NCBI RefSeq assembly: GCF_900091605.1
Contig: NZ_FMCQ01000011.1
Location: 124,001-188,000 of the forward strand
Source of the DNA: Micromonospora tulbaghiae
Lineage (GTDB): Bacteria > Actinomycetota > Actinomycetes > Mycobacteriales > Micromonosporaceae
Reading direction: 5' to 3'
Length of the DNA stretch: 64,000 nt
Shown here: positions 25,585 to 34,391 of the stretch, piece by piece
Numbering within the stretch: position 1 is the first letter of the stretch
How the letters are laid out: every line of letters starts with the position of its first letter
Position numbers and translations under genes: made by a program
The notes under the pieces: generated by a model
The model's input: only the letters and a program-made list of their open reading frames with translations
What the model was told of the DNA's origin: nothing
The model's database searches: none

Positions 25585-25953
25585 GTGACGCCGCTCGATC
25601 CGGACATGTTCGATCCCGCGTGCCCGTCGCGGGTGATGCCGCTGCGGATCGGCGACAAGTGGACCGCGATGGTGGTGCTGTGCCTGGAGCACGGGCCGCG
25701 CCGGTTCACCGAGCTGCGGGTGCCGCTGCGCACGATCACGCCGAAGGTGCTTGCCGAGACGTTGCGGGCGATGGAACGCGACGGGCTGGTCACACGCACG
25801 GCCTACGACGAGAACCCGCCGCGCGTGGAGTACGCGCTGACGCCGCTGGGCCGCAGCCTGCTGACGCTCGTCGCGGCGGCCCGGTCATGGAGCGAGCGGC
25901 ACCTGGACGAGTTGCTGGCCGCCCGCCGGTCGAACGATTCGCGGACGTCGTGA
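25585..25953 (+). CDS. HxlR family transcriptional regulator
   Basis: This 122-residue winged-helix protein shows the family layout: Cys13 in FDPACPSRVMPLRIGDKWTAMVVLCL, then RRFTELRVPLRTITPKVLAETLRAMERDGLVTR and a wing with YALTPLGRSL. The Cys is typical of redox or electrophile sensing. GTG at 25585 gives the normal length; TTG at 25579 is a less likely alternative. Its stop overlaps the next start as GTGA. Confidence 0.9.
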   Translation: MTPLDPDMFDPACPSRVMPLRIGDKWTAMVVLCLEHGPRRFTELRVPLRTITPKVLAETLRAMERDGLVTRTAYDENPPRVEYALTPLGRSLLTLVAAARSWSERHLDELLAARRSNDSRTS

Positions 25954-26450
25954 CGACACCGACCGGCGCCGGGCGCGGCGGCCTGCGAAGGTTCATCGCG
26001 AACGTGATGACGAACGTCCTCGCGAACCTCATCGCGGCGGCGATCATCTACGTGCTCGCCGCGGCCGCCGGGCTGCTCCCCCGCGACCCCGCGCTGGTCC
26101 TCGCGGCGTTGTTCCTCGTCGGCCTCGCCGCAGCCATGGTGCTGCTCTTCCTCATCACCACGAACGCCTTCGCCGACAAGGAGGACATCCTCGGCGGCTG
26201 GATGGCCATCGCCCTCGGTGCGCCGATCCTCACGTCGGCCGTCACGTACGCGTTCCGGGAGCGCGATCCGGCGGCGGGGGTCGCGGGCGGGCTGCTCGGC
26301 GCGGGGCTCGCCGGCGCCGGCGTGGCGATGCTGGTCGCCGGACGGCGGCTGCGACGGGCGGCCGACCCCTCGACCGACGGCGAGCAGCGGGCGGGCGATT
26401 CGTCGCCCGAGGGCGACCAGCGGGCGGCTGAGCTGCGGGCCCGGCCGTAG
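25950..26450 (+). CDS. Membrane protein of unknown function
   Basis: This 166-residue protein has about four hydrophobic helices (residues 23-43, 52-72, 88-105 and 113-133) and an acidic, Ser/Glu-rich C-terminal tail. The GTG start overlaps the HxlR stop (GTGA), so the genes are coupled. I do not recognise a family. Confidence 0.68.
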   Translation: MTTPTGAGRGGLRRFIANVMTNVLANLIAAAIIYVLAAAAGLLPRDPALVLAALFLVGLAAAMVLLFLITTNAFADKEDILGGWMAIALGAPILTSAVTYAFRERDPAAGVAGGLLGAGLAGAGVAMLVAGRRLRRAADPSTDGEQRAGDSSPEGDQRAAELRARP

Positions 26451-26479
26451 CGTCGTACCCCTGGCATAGCCTTCCGGCC

Positions 26480-27085
26480 ATGGCGAGCGAGGAGTTGGAC
26501 GAGCTGATCGTGCCCGACGCGGACGCGCTGCGCGCGTGGCTGTCCGCCAACCACGACACGTCGCCCGGTGTCTGGCTGGCGCTGGGCCGCAAGGGCGGCA
26601 CGATCACGACGCTGACCTGGCAGCAGGCGGTCGACGAGGCACTGTGCTTCGGCTGGATCGACGGGCAGGCCCGCAAGCGCGACCACGAGAGCTCCTGGAT
26701 CCGGTACACCCCGCGCCGGGCGCGCAGCGCCTGGTCGCAGCGCAACGTCGCGCACGTGGCCCGGCTGGAGTCGGAGGGGCGGATGACGCCCGCGGGCCGG
26801 GCCGCGGTGGAGGCGGCGAAGGCGGACGGCCGGTGGGCGGCGGCCTACGCGCCGCCGTCGGAGGCCGAGGTGCCCGCCGACCTGCTCGCCGCCATCGCCG
26901 TCGAGCCCGCCGCCCAGGCCATGTTCGACGTGCTCACCAGCGCCAACAGGTTCGCGCTCATCCACCGGCTCAACGCGGTCAAGCGCGCGGAGACCCGGCA
27001 GCGCAAGATCGGGGAGTTCGTCGCCATGCTGGCCCGCCATGAGACGATCCACCCGCAGAAGGCGAAGCCCTCGCGCACGTCGTGA
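26480..27085 (+). CDS. YdeI/OmpD-associated family protein
   Basis: This 201-residue protein shows the YdeI-like layout: GVWLALGRKGG, LTWQQAVDEALCFGWIDGQARKRD at about residues 48-71, IRYTPRRARSAWSQRN and a C-terminal region with FDVLTSANRFALIHRLNAVKRAETRQRKI. The family is poorly understood. TAGCCT at 26467-26472 stands seven bases before the ATG, so the mRNA is probably leaderless. It is convergent with the LtrA gene with a two-base gap. Confidence 0.85.
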   Translation: MASEELDELIVPDADALRAWLSANHDTSPGVWLALGRKGGTITTLTWQQAVDEALCFGWIDGQARKRDHESSWIRYTPRRARSAWSQRNVAHVARLESEGRMTPAGRAAVEAAKADGRWAAAYAPPSEAEVPADLLAAIAVEPAAQAMFDVLTSANRFALIHRLNAVKRAETRQRKIGEFVAMLARHETIHPQKAKPSRTS

Positions 27086-27087
27086 CG

Positions 27088-28392
27088 TCAGCCCCGGTCC
27101 AGCGCCCGCATCGTGTGCCGGTAGCCGACCGTCTCGTGCCCGACCACCTCGACGATCCCCGACAGCGCGACCAACGCGATCGCGGCGACGAGCGCGGTCA
27201 GGCTGGCCCGGTCGTCCGGATGGACCGGCCCGGTGGCGCCCAGCACGGACGGGACGGCGACGGCCGCCGCGAGCGGTACGAGCGACGCCACCAGCAGCGG
27301 CACGTGCGTCAGATCGTAGGAGTGCAGGAGCACGCTCCACGTCACGAAGATCATGACGAGCAGCGCGGCCGTCGGCACCGCGAGCGAGAGCGCCACCTGG
27401 AGGACGGAGAGTTTCTCCTCCTCGACCGCGCTGGTGGCGACGCGCAGCCCGGCGCCCACCGCGGCGATGGCGCCGAAGACGGGCAGGTGCGCGTAGCGCC
27501 ACGCGAACGCGCGAGCAGGCCGCCGTTCCAGGACGGGCCGGGAGGGCACGAGGAAGTACGCCCACCAGAGCGTGGCGGCGAGGACGAGCCCGGACGCGAT
27601 GATCACGACGGCGGCGACGCTCCACCCCTGTTCCCGGATCAGCGCCCCGACGGCGGCGGTCGTGGCCGCGACCACCTCCCCGAGCGTGATCAGCGTCAGG
27701 AGGCTGAACCGTTCGGCCAGGTGACCGGCGTTCCACGGTGGGCTGCCGAGCCGCCGTTCCGTCACCACAGGCAGGACCATCTCGGCCAGGGCCAGCAGCA
27801 CGAGCGCGGCGACGACGACGCCGACCGGCAGCGGGAGGATCGCGGACAGCAACCACCCGACCTGCGCGACGGCGATGGTGACCGCGTACGCGACGGTGGT
27901 CCGGCGGTGCGTCGGGTCCTGGCGGGCGGCGCGCAGCCACAGCCCGATGATGGGTACGCGCATGACGATGTAGCCGACGACCAGCAGAAGGTTGTTCGGG
28001 CTGCCGCCCTCGGCGGTGTCGTCGAAGCTCACCGGCAGCCCGAAGATGAGGATGACGACGCCGAGCATCTGGACGAGCGTCGCGCCGCGGAACAACGCGT
28101 CGTCGTTGTCGTACGCCGAGGAGAACCAGGTGAAGTTGATCCATGCCCACGTCACCGCGAAGATCGCGAACGCGTAGGCGCCGAGCGCCGCTCCCACGTG
28201 CCCGTCGCCGATGCCGTGGGCGAGCTGGTCGGCGGCGGCGCCGAACGCGACGACATACGTCAGGTCGTACAGCAGCTCCAGCGGCGTGGTGGACCGGCCC
28301 TTCTCACCGGGGTCACGACCGGTCATCGGCCGCAGCCTGTGGTACAGCTCGTGTCTCAGCCGCGGGGCCAGCTCGGCGGGTTCCCCGCTCAC
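27088..28392 (-). CDS. Low temperature requirement A (LtrA) family membrane protein
   Basis: This 434-residue protein has about ten transmembrane helices. It begins with TTPLELLYDLTYVVAFGAAADQLAH at about residues 35-59, followed by WINFTWFSSAYDNDDALFR, which are LtrA family hallmarks. GTG at 28392 overlaps the stop of the upstream hydrolase gene as GTGA. The role of LtrA proteins is unclear beyond a link to growth at low temperature in Listeria. Confidence 0.88.
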   Translation of the reverse strand: MSGEPAELAPRLRHELYHRLRPMTGRDPGEKGRSTTPLELLYDLTYVVAFGAAADQLAHGIGDGHVGAALGAYAFAIFAVTWAWINFTWFSSAYDNDDALFRGATLVQMLGVVILIFGLPVSFDDTAEGGSPNNLLLVVGYIVMRVPIIGLWLRAARQDPTHRRTTVAYAVTIAVAQVGWLLSAILPLPVGVVVAALVLLALAEMVLPVVTERRLGSPPWNAGHLAERFSLLTLITLGEVVAATTAAVGALIREQGWSVAAVVIIASGLVLAATLWWAYFLVPSRPVLERRPARAFAWRYAHLPVFGAIAAVGAGLRVATSAVEEEKLSVLQVALSLAVPTAALLVMIFVTWSVLLHSYDLTHVPLLVASLVPLAAAVAVPSVLGATGPVHPDDRASLTALVAAIALVALSGIVEVVGHETVGYRHTMRALDRG

Positions 28393-29264
28393 GAGTTGTC
28401 CCGCACGAACGCGCGCATGAGCGCGGCGCACTCGGCCGCGTGGGTCTCCAGCAGCAGGTGGCCGCCGTCGTAGATGTGCGCGTCCATCCGGTCCAGCGCG
28501 CGGTGGTACGCGAGCACCTCGTCCACGTCGAAGTACGCGTCGTGCCGGCCCCACAGCACGAGCGCCGGCGGCTGGTGGGCGCTGTGGTACGCGGCGATCT
28601 CGCCGAACCGGGCGACGTGGTTCGCGTAGTCGGTGAACAGCGCGAACTGCGCCTCGACGTTGCCGGGCCGGGTCATCCGCGCCCAGTCCAGGTGCCACGC
28701 CTCGGGCGCCTGCAACCGGCGTACGTGGTCGGGCAGCCCCGCAAGGTACTGGTCCCGGGTGCCGGCGAAGGTCAGCCAGTCCGGCAGCGCGGCGCGGGTG
28801 GCCTCGCCCGGGTCCGCCCAGTACGCCCGCGCGGTGTCCCACTGCGCGCCGAGCCCGTCGGCGTGCGCGTTGCCGCTCTGCACGACGAGGCCGCGGATCC
28901 GTTCCGGGGCGCGGGTGGCCAGGTGGTATCCGACCGGCGCGCCGAAGTCGTGCAGGTAGACGAAGAAGCGGTCCACGTCGAGCCGGCCGAGGAGGCGCTC
29001 GACCGTCCACGACAGGTTCTCGAACGTGTAGTCGTACTCGGCGACGGTGGGCGACGAGGACATCCCGAAGCCGGGCAGGTCGGGCGCGAGCACGTACGCG
29101 ACCTCGGCGAGCGCGGGCATGACCTCGCGGAACGTGTGCGACGAGCTGGGAAATCCGTGCAGCAGCAGCACCGCCGGGTCGCCGGGGCGTCCGGCCTCGC
29201 GGAGGAACACCTCCAGGCCGTCGACGTCGGCGTGCCGGTGGCGGATCTTCTGACTGGCGCGCAT
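28389..29264 (-). CDS. Alpha/beta hydrolase, epoxide hydrolase/haloalkane dehalogenase-like
   Basis: This 291-residue protein has the oxyanion region LLLHGFPSSSHTFREVMP near residue 36, DLPGFGMSSSP and the nucleophile elbow VYLHDFGAPVGYHLA, where Asp at about residue 109 replaces Ser. Later WGRHDAYFD and DGGHLLLETHA supply acid and His. An Asp nucleophile points to epoxide hydrolase or dehalogenase activity. ATG at 29264 follows GAGG; GTG at 29267 is also possible. It is coupled to the LtrA gene. Confidence 0.86.
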   Translation of the reverse strand: MRASQKIRHRHADVDGLEVFLREAGRPGDPAVLLLHGFPSSSHTFREVMPALAEVAYVLAPDLPGFGMSSSPTVAEYDYTFENLSWTVERLLGRLDVDRFFVYLHDFGAPVGYHLATRAPERIRGLVVQSGNAHADGLGAQWDTARAYWADPGEATRAALPDWLTFAGTRDQYLAGLPDHVRRLQAPEAWHLDWARMTRPGNVEAQFALFTDYANHVARFGEIAAYHSAHQPPALVLWGRHDAYFDVDEVLAYHRALDRMDAHIYDGGHLLLETHAAECAALMRAFVRDNS

Positions 29265-29380
29265 CACCTCATCCTGGCGGCCCGGGCGTGCCCGTACGGC
29301 CGATTCCGGCAGTCGCGACGACCGACGGGGGATGGCCTGGGCGTACGCTCGAACGAGCCGACGGTGGGAGGTCGTCCGCG

Positions 29381-29605
29381 ATGATCCCGGTGCTGATTCT
29401 GTTCGGGGTTCTCCTCGGGCGCTGGTGGCGGTCGTCGCTCGCCGCCGCCGCGTTGGGCTGGCCGGCCGTGCTGGTCGCGGCCGACGTGATGGCCGTCGGC
29501 GCCGGACTGCTCGGCGCGGCGGTGCTCGCGGTCGTCAACACCGGCGCCGGCGTGCTGCTCCATCAGGGAGTGCGCCGGGCCGTCCGGCGGCTACGGGCGT
29601 CCTGA
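29381..29605 (+). CDS. Small membrane protein
   Basis: This 74-residue protein is almost entirely hydrophobic: two helices at about residues 2-12 and 18-60, with an Arg-rich C-terminus. GTGGGAGG lies about ten bases before the ATG at 29381. It is divergent from the epoxide hydrolase-like gene and convergent with the MarR-like gene. No family recognised. Confidence 0.55.
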   Translation: MIPVLILFGVLLGRWWRSSLAAAALGWPAVLVAADVMAVGAGLLGAAVLAVVNTGAGVLLHQGVRRAVRRLRAS

Positions 29606-29619
29606 GTCGGGCCGGTTCG

Positions 29620-30084
29620 CTACCCGGTGCCGCCGGTGTTGCGGATCATCTGCCGGAGCACCTTGAGCGTGGTGACGTAGTCGGCGTCGTCGACGCCGTC
29701 GTGGATCCGGGCGCGGATCGCCGGCGCGTGCTGCTTGAGGCGGTCCCGGGCGGCCTCCCCCGCCTCGGTGATCCGCAGCCGGCCGTCGGCGTCGCGGCTG
29801 AGCCAGCCGCGTTCGCGCAGCACCTCCGCCTCGGCGTCCAGGTCGTCCTCGGCCCGCAGATACGAGGCCATCGCCTGCCGCAGCTCGGGGACGGTCAGCC
29901 CGCCGCCGCCGGGCAGCAGGTCGTTCGGGGAAAGGTTGCGCAGGAGCCAGAACTGGGGCTGGGTGAAGCCGTGTTCGGCCTGCCGGGCGCGGGTGAAGGC
30001 GATCAGCGACTCGTACGCGACGCCCGTCCAGTAGGCGGCCGGCTGGCCCGCGAGTTCGGCGTCGGACAGGTGCGGCGTCGTCAT
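29620..30084 (-). CDS. MarR-like winged-helix transcriptional regulator
   Basis: This 154-residue protein is probably a MarR-type regulator: YESLIAFTRARQAEHGFTQPQFWLLRNLS at about residues 24-52, LTVPELRQAMASYLRAEDDLDAEAEVLRERGWLSRDADGRLRITEAGEAARDR for recognition helix and wing. A GGAGGT ribosome-binding site precedes the ATG. Its promoter is embedded in a perfect inverted repeat at 30127-30148, consistent with autoregulation. Confidence 0.83.
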   Translation of the reverse strand: MTTPHLSDAELAGQPAAYWTGVAYESLIAFTRARQAEHGFTQPQFWLLRNLSPNDLLPGGGGLTVPELRQAMASYLRAEDDLDAEAEVLRERGWLSRDADGRLRITEAGEAARDRLKQHAPAIRARIHDGVDDADYVTTLKVLRQMIRNTGGTG

Positions 30085-30119
30085 GGTGGTCTACCTCCGG
30101 CAGTGGTCGGGTGAGCACG

Positions 30120-30148
30120 ACGCTAGGACCTCAACCGCGCTTGAGGTC
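30120..30148 (-). promoter_or_regulatory. Long-spacer promoter with inverted-repeat operator
   Basis: Perfect arms GACCTCAA at 30127-30134 and TTGAGGTC at 30141-30148 flank CCGCGC. Read toward the MarR-like gene, TTGACC is a good -35, and TAGCGT (complement of 30120-30125) is a -10 at an unusually long spacing of about 19 bases. Over-long spacers with a dyad between are the hallmark of MerR-regulated promoters. The same core recurs at 56224-56239. Either a distant MerR protein or the MarR-like protein itself may bind. Confidence 0.6.
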
Positions 30149-30197
30149 AAGCCTCGCGGGGCACCGCATGGCCGCCGACGCAGGCATGATGGGGAGC

Positions 30198-30974
30198 ATG
30201 CGGGTAGCGATGGCGACCGACGCGGGGCATCCCGGCCGTACCAATGAGGATTTCGCCGGCGCCGTCCCCTGCGGCATGGTGCTGGTCGACGGCGCCGGTG
30301 GCATCTCCGGCGCGGACGAGGTCTGCCACCACGGCATCGCCTGGTACGCGACCCGGCTCGGCGGCGCGCTGCTCGGGGCGCTGTCCGAGGATCGGAGCCT
30401 GCGCGGCGTGCTGGCCGAGGGCATCGAGCGGGTCACCGACCAGCACCGCGACACCTGCGACGTCACCCACCCGATCAGCCCGTTCGCCGCGGTGGCGATG
30501 CTCCGGTTCTCCGGCGGGACCGTCGAGCACCTGGTCCTCGGCGACGCGGTCGCGGTGGTCGGCCGGGCGGTGGGCGAGCCCGTCGTCGCCCACGATCCGC
30601 GGGAGGTGGTGATCGCCCGGTCCTTCGAGGAGCGGCTGAGGGACGTGCCCGAGGGCGGCGACGAGTACCGGCGGCTGTTCATGGAGTTGCGGGCCCGGCG
30701 GAACAGCCCCGGCGGGTTCTGGGTCGCCAAGGACGACCCCCGGGTGGTGGACGAGGCCGTCACCGGCGAGTGCCCGGCCGACGACGTACGCACGGCGGCG
30801 CTGCTCAGCAACGGCGCGAGCCGCCTCGTCGACACGTTCGGCCTGACCGGCTGGCCGGGGCTGCTGCGCCTGCTGGAGGCCGACGGCCCTGCCGAGGTGG
30901 TCCGCCGGGTGCGCGAGGCGGAGGCACGCGAGGGCGTGGCCACCGACGACGCGACGGTCATCAGCCGCACCTGA
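30198..30974 (+). CDS. PP2C-like protein phosphatase family protein
   Basis: This 258-residue protein has parts of the PP2C signature: GRTNEDFAG near residue 14 (Asp for metal), VLVDGAGGISG near 28 and ATDDATVISR at the C-terminus. The canonical DGMGGH and DN motifs are altered, so metal binding and activity are uncertain. ATG at 30198 is chosen since the protein begins there like relatives and CATGAT at 30185-30190 is a possible -10; ATG at 30186 or 30189 are alternatives. It might dephosphorylate Ser/Thr-phosphorylated proteins. Confidence 0.65.
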   Translation: MRVAMATDAGHPGRTNEDFAGAVPCGMVLVDGAGGISGADEVCHHGIAWYATRLGGALLGALSEDRSLRGVLAEGIERVTDQHRDTCDVTHPISPFAAVAMLRFSGGTVEHLVLGDAVAVVGRAVGEPVVAHDPREVVIARSFEERLRDVPEGGDEYRRLFMELRARRNSPGGFWVAKDDPRVVDEAVTGECPADDVRTAALLSNGASRLVDTFGLTGWPGLLRLLEADGPAEVVRRVREAEAREGVATDDATVISRT

Positions 30975-31021
30975 TTGTCGCCGTCACTGTGGACGGGAAC
31001 GTCGAGAGGCGGCGCCCGGTG

Positions 31022-31525
31022 TCAGTCCGGCCGCCGAAGACGCTGCCATCCGCGCGACAGCAACGGCTGCCCGCGACGGAGGTCCTCCGCGCAGCGCTCC
31101 GCGGTGGTCCGTGCGAGATCCGCCTCGTCCGCTGTCATCCAGCCGTCGCGGCACGCCTCGTCGTATTCGTCCCAGTCCTCGATCTCGACCCGGCCGTCGC
31201 GCTCGTGGCGCACCGGGTCCAGTTCCAGATCGACGTACCGCCAGCCGGTGCCGACGACCTCGGGCGGGAGGCAGACGTCGATCTCGATCCGTTCGTCGGC
31301 GGGGTCGCCGACCCACCATGTCGCCCACGGACGGCCTGCCGAGAGCAACACCACGACCGGTACGGCCAGGACGCCGCACTCGTGCGGAGCGCCCCATGGT
31401 GAACCCACGGGCCCGTGCAGCCACGTCCCGTCGTCGTCCTGCCCGACCTGACGAAGGTCGAACCAGAACCCCCCACCAGGGCGTTTGATCTTCTGCAGAC
31501 GCACGGTCTCTCCGCTCCCGCCCAT
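31022..31525 (-). CDS. DUF402 domain-containing protein
   Basis: This 167-residue protein shows the DUF402 core: WRYVDLELDPVRHERDGRVEIEDWDEYDEACRDGWM at about residues 95-130, with its acidic residues arranged as in nucleoside phosphatase-like FomD/Ntdp folds that use a metal. TAGGGT (complement of 31532-31537) lies six bases before the ATG, so the mRNA is probably leaderless. The substrate is likely a nucleotide or phosphate ester; not established. Confidence 0.83.
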   Translation of the reverse strand: MGGSGETVRLQKIKRPGGGFWFDLRQVGQDDDGTWLHGPVGSPWGAPHECGVLAVPVVVLLSAGRPWATWWVGDPADERIEIDVCLPPEVVGTGWRYVDLELDPVRHERDGRVEIEDWDEYDEACRDGWMTADEADLARTTAERCAEDLRRGQPLLSRGWQRLRRPD

Positions 31526-31617
31526 GCCGTCACCCTAGGGGCACGCCGGGCAGCCCGGCTTCCCCCGCCACGGCAACCGGGGTGCGCGGGCGGGGCGCCC
31601 TCGTGTTGACTGCGACG

Positions 31618-32361
31618 ATGGACCGTCAACGGCTGAGCAGCATCGCGCACTCGCACCACCCGATCGCGGCCCCGCTCTCCGGCGTCAACGTCAACCGGCT
31701 GCTGCGCCGGGCCGGTCGCCGGCCGGCGGCCCGGATCCTCGACCTGGGCTGCGGCGAGGCCGCCTGGGCGTTGCAGGCACTCGCGCACCACCCGGACGGG
31801 CACGCCGACGGCGTGGACCTCAACCCGCACGCGCTCGAACGCGCCACCGATGCCGCCGCCGTGCGCGGTCTCGCCGACCGGCTCACGCTGCACGAACGCG
31901 ACGCCCGGTCGTACGTGCCGGACGGCGACTACGACCTGGTGCTCTGCGTCGGGTCGACGCACGCGTTCGACGGGTTCGGCGGGACGCTGGAACTGGCCGG
32001 CCGGCACGTGAACGCCGACGGCATCCTGATGGTGGGCGACGGCTTCTGGCAGGTGCCGCCGACGCCGGAGGCACTCGCGGCGCTGGGCGCGAAGCCCGAG
32101 GACCACACCGACCTCGCCGGTCTGGTCACGGCCGCGGAGCAGGCCGGCTGGACCCCGGTGTACGCGCACGTCAGCGACGCCGCCGAGTGGGACGACTACG
32201 AGTGGTCGTGGACCGGTTCGCTGACCGAGTGGGCGCTGGACAACCCGGGTCACCCGGATGCCGCCGGCGCGCTGGCCGCCGCCCGGGAGCACCGCGACCA
32301 GTGGCTGCGCGGATACCGCGGCGTGCTGGGGTTCGTGACGCTGGTGCTGCGCCGGATCTGA
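31618..32361 (+). CDS. Class I SAM-dependent methyltransferase
   Basis: This 247-residue protein has motif I as ILDLGCGEAAWALQAL at about residues 40-55, VDLNPHALERA, YDLVLCVGSTHAF and ILMVGDGFWQVPP. The longer reading from 31582 is not favoured. The substrate is unknown; this is one of six class I methyltransferases in the window. Confidence 0.87.
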   Translation: MDRQRLSSIAHSHHPIAAPLSGVNVNRLLRRAGRRPAARILDLGCGEAAWALQALAHHPDGHADGVDLNPHALERATDAAAVRGLADRLTLHERDARSYVPDGDYDLVLCVGSTHAFDGFGGTLELAGRHVNADGILMVGDGFWQVPPTPEALAALGAKPEDHTDLAGLVTAAEQAGWTPVYAHVSDAAEWDDYEWSWTGSLTEWALDNPGHPDAAGALAAAREHRDQWLRGYRGVLGFVTLVLRRI

Positions 32362-32418
32362 CCGGCGCGCCACGCGGGTCCAGTCCGGGACAGGCGGGCG
32401 GGGCACTATCGTTCGGGC

Positions 32419-32916
32419 GTGCAGATCCGTTTCGCCGTACCGGCCGATCCTGCCTATCCGGCCCGTGTGGCCGCCGCGCTGGCCGCCGCCCGGCTGCGCC
32501 GGTTCGGCTACATCGGCGCGGCCCTCGCCGCGATCGGCGTGATCGGGTGGGTCACCTCGCAGGCGTCGGAGCGGGGTGAACGCTTCGCGTCGCTGTGGAC
32601 CGCGCTCGTCGTGGCCGGCGTGCTGTCGATGCTGTACGCGCCGTGGGTGCGGTGGCGGGCCCGGCGCCGCTCCGGCGGCTACGCCGTCGAGGGCGGCTAC
32701 GACATCGACGACCGCAACATCATGATGCGCAGCGGCTCGGAGTCCGGCGGCATCGCCTGGGACGGCGTCACGCGGGTCACCGAGACCACGGACTTCTGGA
32801 TCGTGTACGTGGGACGGATGCCGGCCACTGTGATCCCCCGCTGGCTGATGTCCGCCGAGGAAGCCGGGACGCTGCGCGCCTTCCTGGCGGAGCGGCAACT
32901 GCTCGACGACCGTTGA
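32419..32916 (+). CDS. YcxB-like membrane protein
   Basis: This 165-residue protein has two transmembrane helices (about residues 30-48 and 60-78) and a cytoplasmic YcxB-like C-terminal domain: SGGIAWDGVTRVTETTDFWIVYVGRMPATVIPRWLMSAEEAGTL split across about residues 110-155. TATCGT at 32407-32412 lies six bases before the GTG, so the mRNA is likely leaderless. The role is unknown. Confidence 0.75.
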   Translation: MQIRFAVPADPAYPARVAAALAAARLRRFGYIGAALAAIGVIGWVTSQASERGERFASLWTALVVAGVLSMLYAPWVRWRARRRSGGYAVEGGYDIDDRNIMMRSGSESGGIAWDGVTRVTETTDFWIVYVGRMPATVIPRWLMSAEEAGTLRAFLAERQLLDDR

Positions 32917-32940
32917 CGATGTATTGATTGACTGTATATG
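32913..32940 (+). promoter_or_regulatory. Promoter of the PadR gene
   Basis: TTGACG at 32913-32918 and TATATG at 32935-32940 are separated by 16 bases. The -35 overlaps the stop of the YcxB-like gene. Transcription would start within about eight bases of TATATG, at or next to the GTG at 32949, giving a leaderless mRNA. Confidence 0.6.
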
Positions 32941-32948
32941 TTGCCTCG

Positions 32949-33278
32949 GTGAGTGAGATGCGCGAGGCGACCTTCCTGATCCTGACCGCGTTGGCCGACG
33001 AGCCGCGCCACGGCTACGGGATCATCCAGGACGTCGCCGGCCTGTCCGGCGGTCGCGTCAACCTGCTGCCGGGCACGCTCTACGCCGCCCTGGACCGCCT
33101 GGTCGTGCAGGGCCTCGTCGAACCCAGCCACGAAGAGGTGGTCGACGGCAGGCTGCGCCGCTACTACCGGCTGCGCGCCGACGGGCAGGCCGAGCTGGCA
33201 CGCCAGACCGAGCGGCTGCGGCAGCTCGCGTCCGCCGCCGAGACCCGGCTGCGCGCCCTGCGGCCCCGCACCGCCTGA
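32949..33278 (+). CDS. PadR family transcriptional regulator
   Basis: This 109-residue protein has the PadR winged helix: EATFLILTALADEPRHGYGIIQDVAGLSGGRVNLLPGTLYAALDRLVVQGLVEP covers residues 5-57, with the recognition-helix motif PGTLYAALDRL. A helical C-terminal dimerisation segment follows. It precedes a membrane protein gene by 33 bases, a common pairing in which PadR controls its partner. Confidence 0.9.
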   Translation: MSEMREATFLILTALADEPRHGYGIIQDVAGLSGGRVNLLPGTLYAALDRLVVQGLVEPSHEEVVDGRLRRYYRLRADGQAELARQTERLRQLASAAETRLRALRPRTA

Positions 33279-33311
33279 CCCCCACCGTCACGGCCTCGTA
33301 GGGAGAAACCC

Positions 33312-34379
33312 GTGCACCGCTGGCTGCTGCTGGCCTACCCCCGTGACTACCGCCGCACGCGCGGGGCCGAGATCCTGGAGACGGTACGGGACGTCGGCCC
33401 GGCCCACCGGCGCAGCCGGATGGCGGCGAATCTCGTACGCCATGGTCTGCGCGCCCGGCTGGGACGACCGGCGAGCCGTACCGTCGTGGCCTGGGCGTCG
33501 GTCTTCGCGGTGGTCTGCGGTTTGTTCGCCGCGTCGTTCGGCACCTGGCTCGCCTGGCTCGGCTCCCGTCCGCTCGACCACCGGGACCTGGCCGCCGTGG
33601 TGGGACAGCTCTATCCGGACCGGCAGGCCGGCCACATCGACCAGGACGACCCGCCCGCCGTGTTCCTCATCTACGGGCACCCGCTCGGCGAGGATCTCCT
33701 GTCCGAGCTGCTGCTCGGCGACGGCGGCGAGTACGCACTGGCGGAGCTGACCGCGTCGTTCGACCAGACGCCGGCCGGTGGCCTCACCGACCTGCGGAAA
33801 CGCCTGGACGCCGCCGGGTGGAAGCGCCACGAGCCCTTCTACGCCAACGCCTACGACTGCGTGCCCGACACCCCGCAATGCGACCCGGCGTCCATCCCCT
33901 CCGACATCACCGTGTACGCCGAACGCGGCGACCACATCCTCGCCGTGGAACTCACCGCCGACGGCTCGACGAACGTCACCCTCAGTCGCGCCACCCCCGG
34001 CACCGCCTACCCCGCCGGGCTGCTCGGCTTCGTGCTGGGCCTTGCCGGCGGCTGGGTGCTGTTCGGCTGGGCCAGCCGGCGCACCGAGGGACGGCGCCCG
34101 CTGGTGCAGGGGCCCGCGAAGATCCTGTACGGCGTCGCGATGGTGTTCTGGGCCGCGCCGATCCTGCTCGGCGCGCCGCTGATGCTGACGCACCACCTCG
34201 ACGAGCCGCACCCGCGCTGGCACGTGCCGTGGGAGTGGCTCGGCCAGCCCGCCTTGTCACTGCCGTTCCTGGTCGGCACAGTCCTGCTGCTGCTCGTGCT
34301 GGGCCTGGCGGCGCTGCCGCACCGGCGCCCGGCGGCCCGTACGCTCGCCGGCGCGTCGGACCCGGGACCGGCGCTCTAG
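33312..34379 (+). CDS. Membrane protein paired with PadR
   Basis: This 355-residue protein begins WLLLAYPRDYRRTRGAEILETVRDVGP, the short soluble domain common in proteins encoded after PadR genes. One transmembrane helix follows at about residues 58-80, then an extracytoplasmic domain of about 140 residues with two Cys (YDCVPDTPQC) that could form a disulfide, then four helices. A GGGAG site precedes the GTG. Function unknown; likely a membrane stress or transport component controlled by PadR. Confidence 0.72.
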   Translation: MHRWLLLAYPRDYRRTRGAEILETVRDVGPAHRRSRMAANLVRHGLRARLGRPASRTVVAWASVFAVVCGLFAASFGTWLAWLGSRPLDHRDLAAVVGQLYPDRQAGHIDQDDPPAVFLIYGHPLGEDLLSELLLGDGGEYALAELTASFDQTPAGGLTDLRKRLDAAGWKRHEPFYANAYDCVPDTPQCDPASIPSDITVYAERGDHILAVELTADGSTNVTLSRATPGTAYPAGLLGFVLGLAGGWVLFGWASRRTEGRRPLVQGPAKILYGVAMVFWAAPILLGAPLMLTHHLDEPHPRWHVPWEWLGQPALSLPFLVGTVLLLLVLGLAALPHRRPAARTLAGASDPGPAL

Positions 34380-34391
34380 CGGCGCGCCGGG

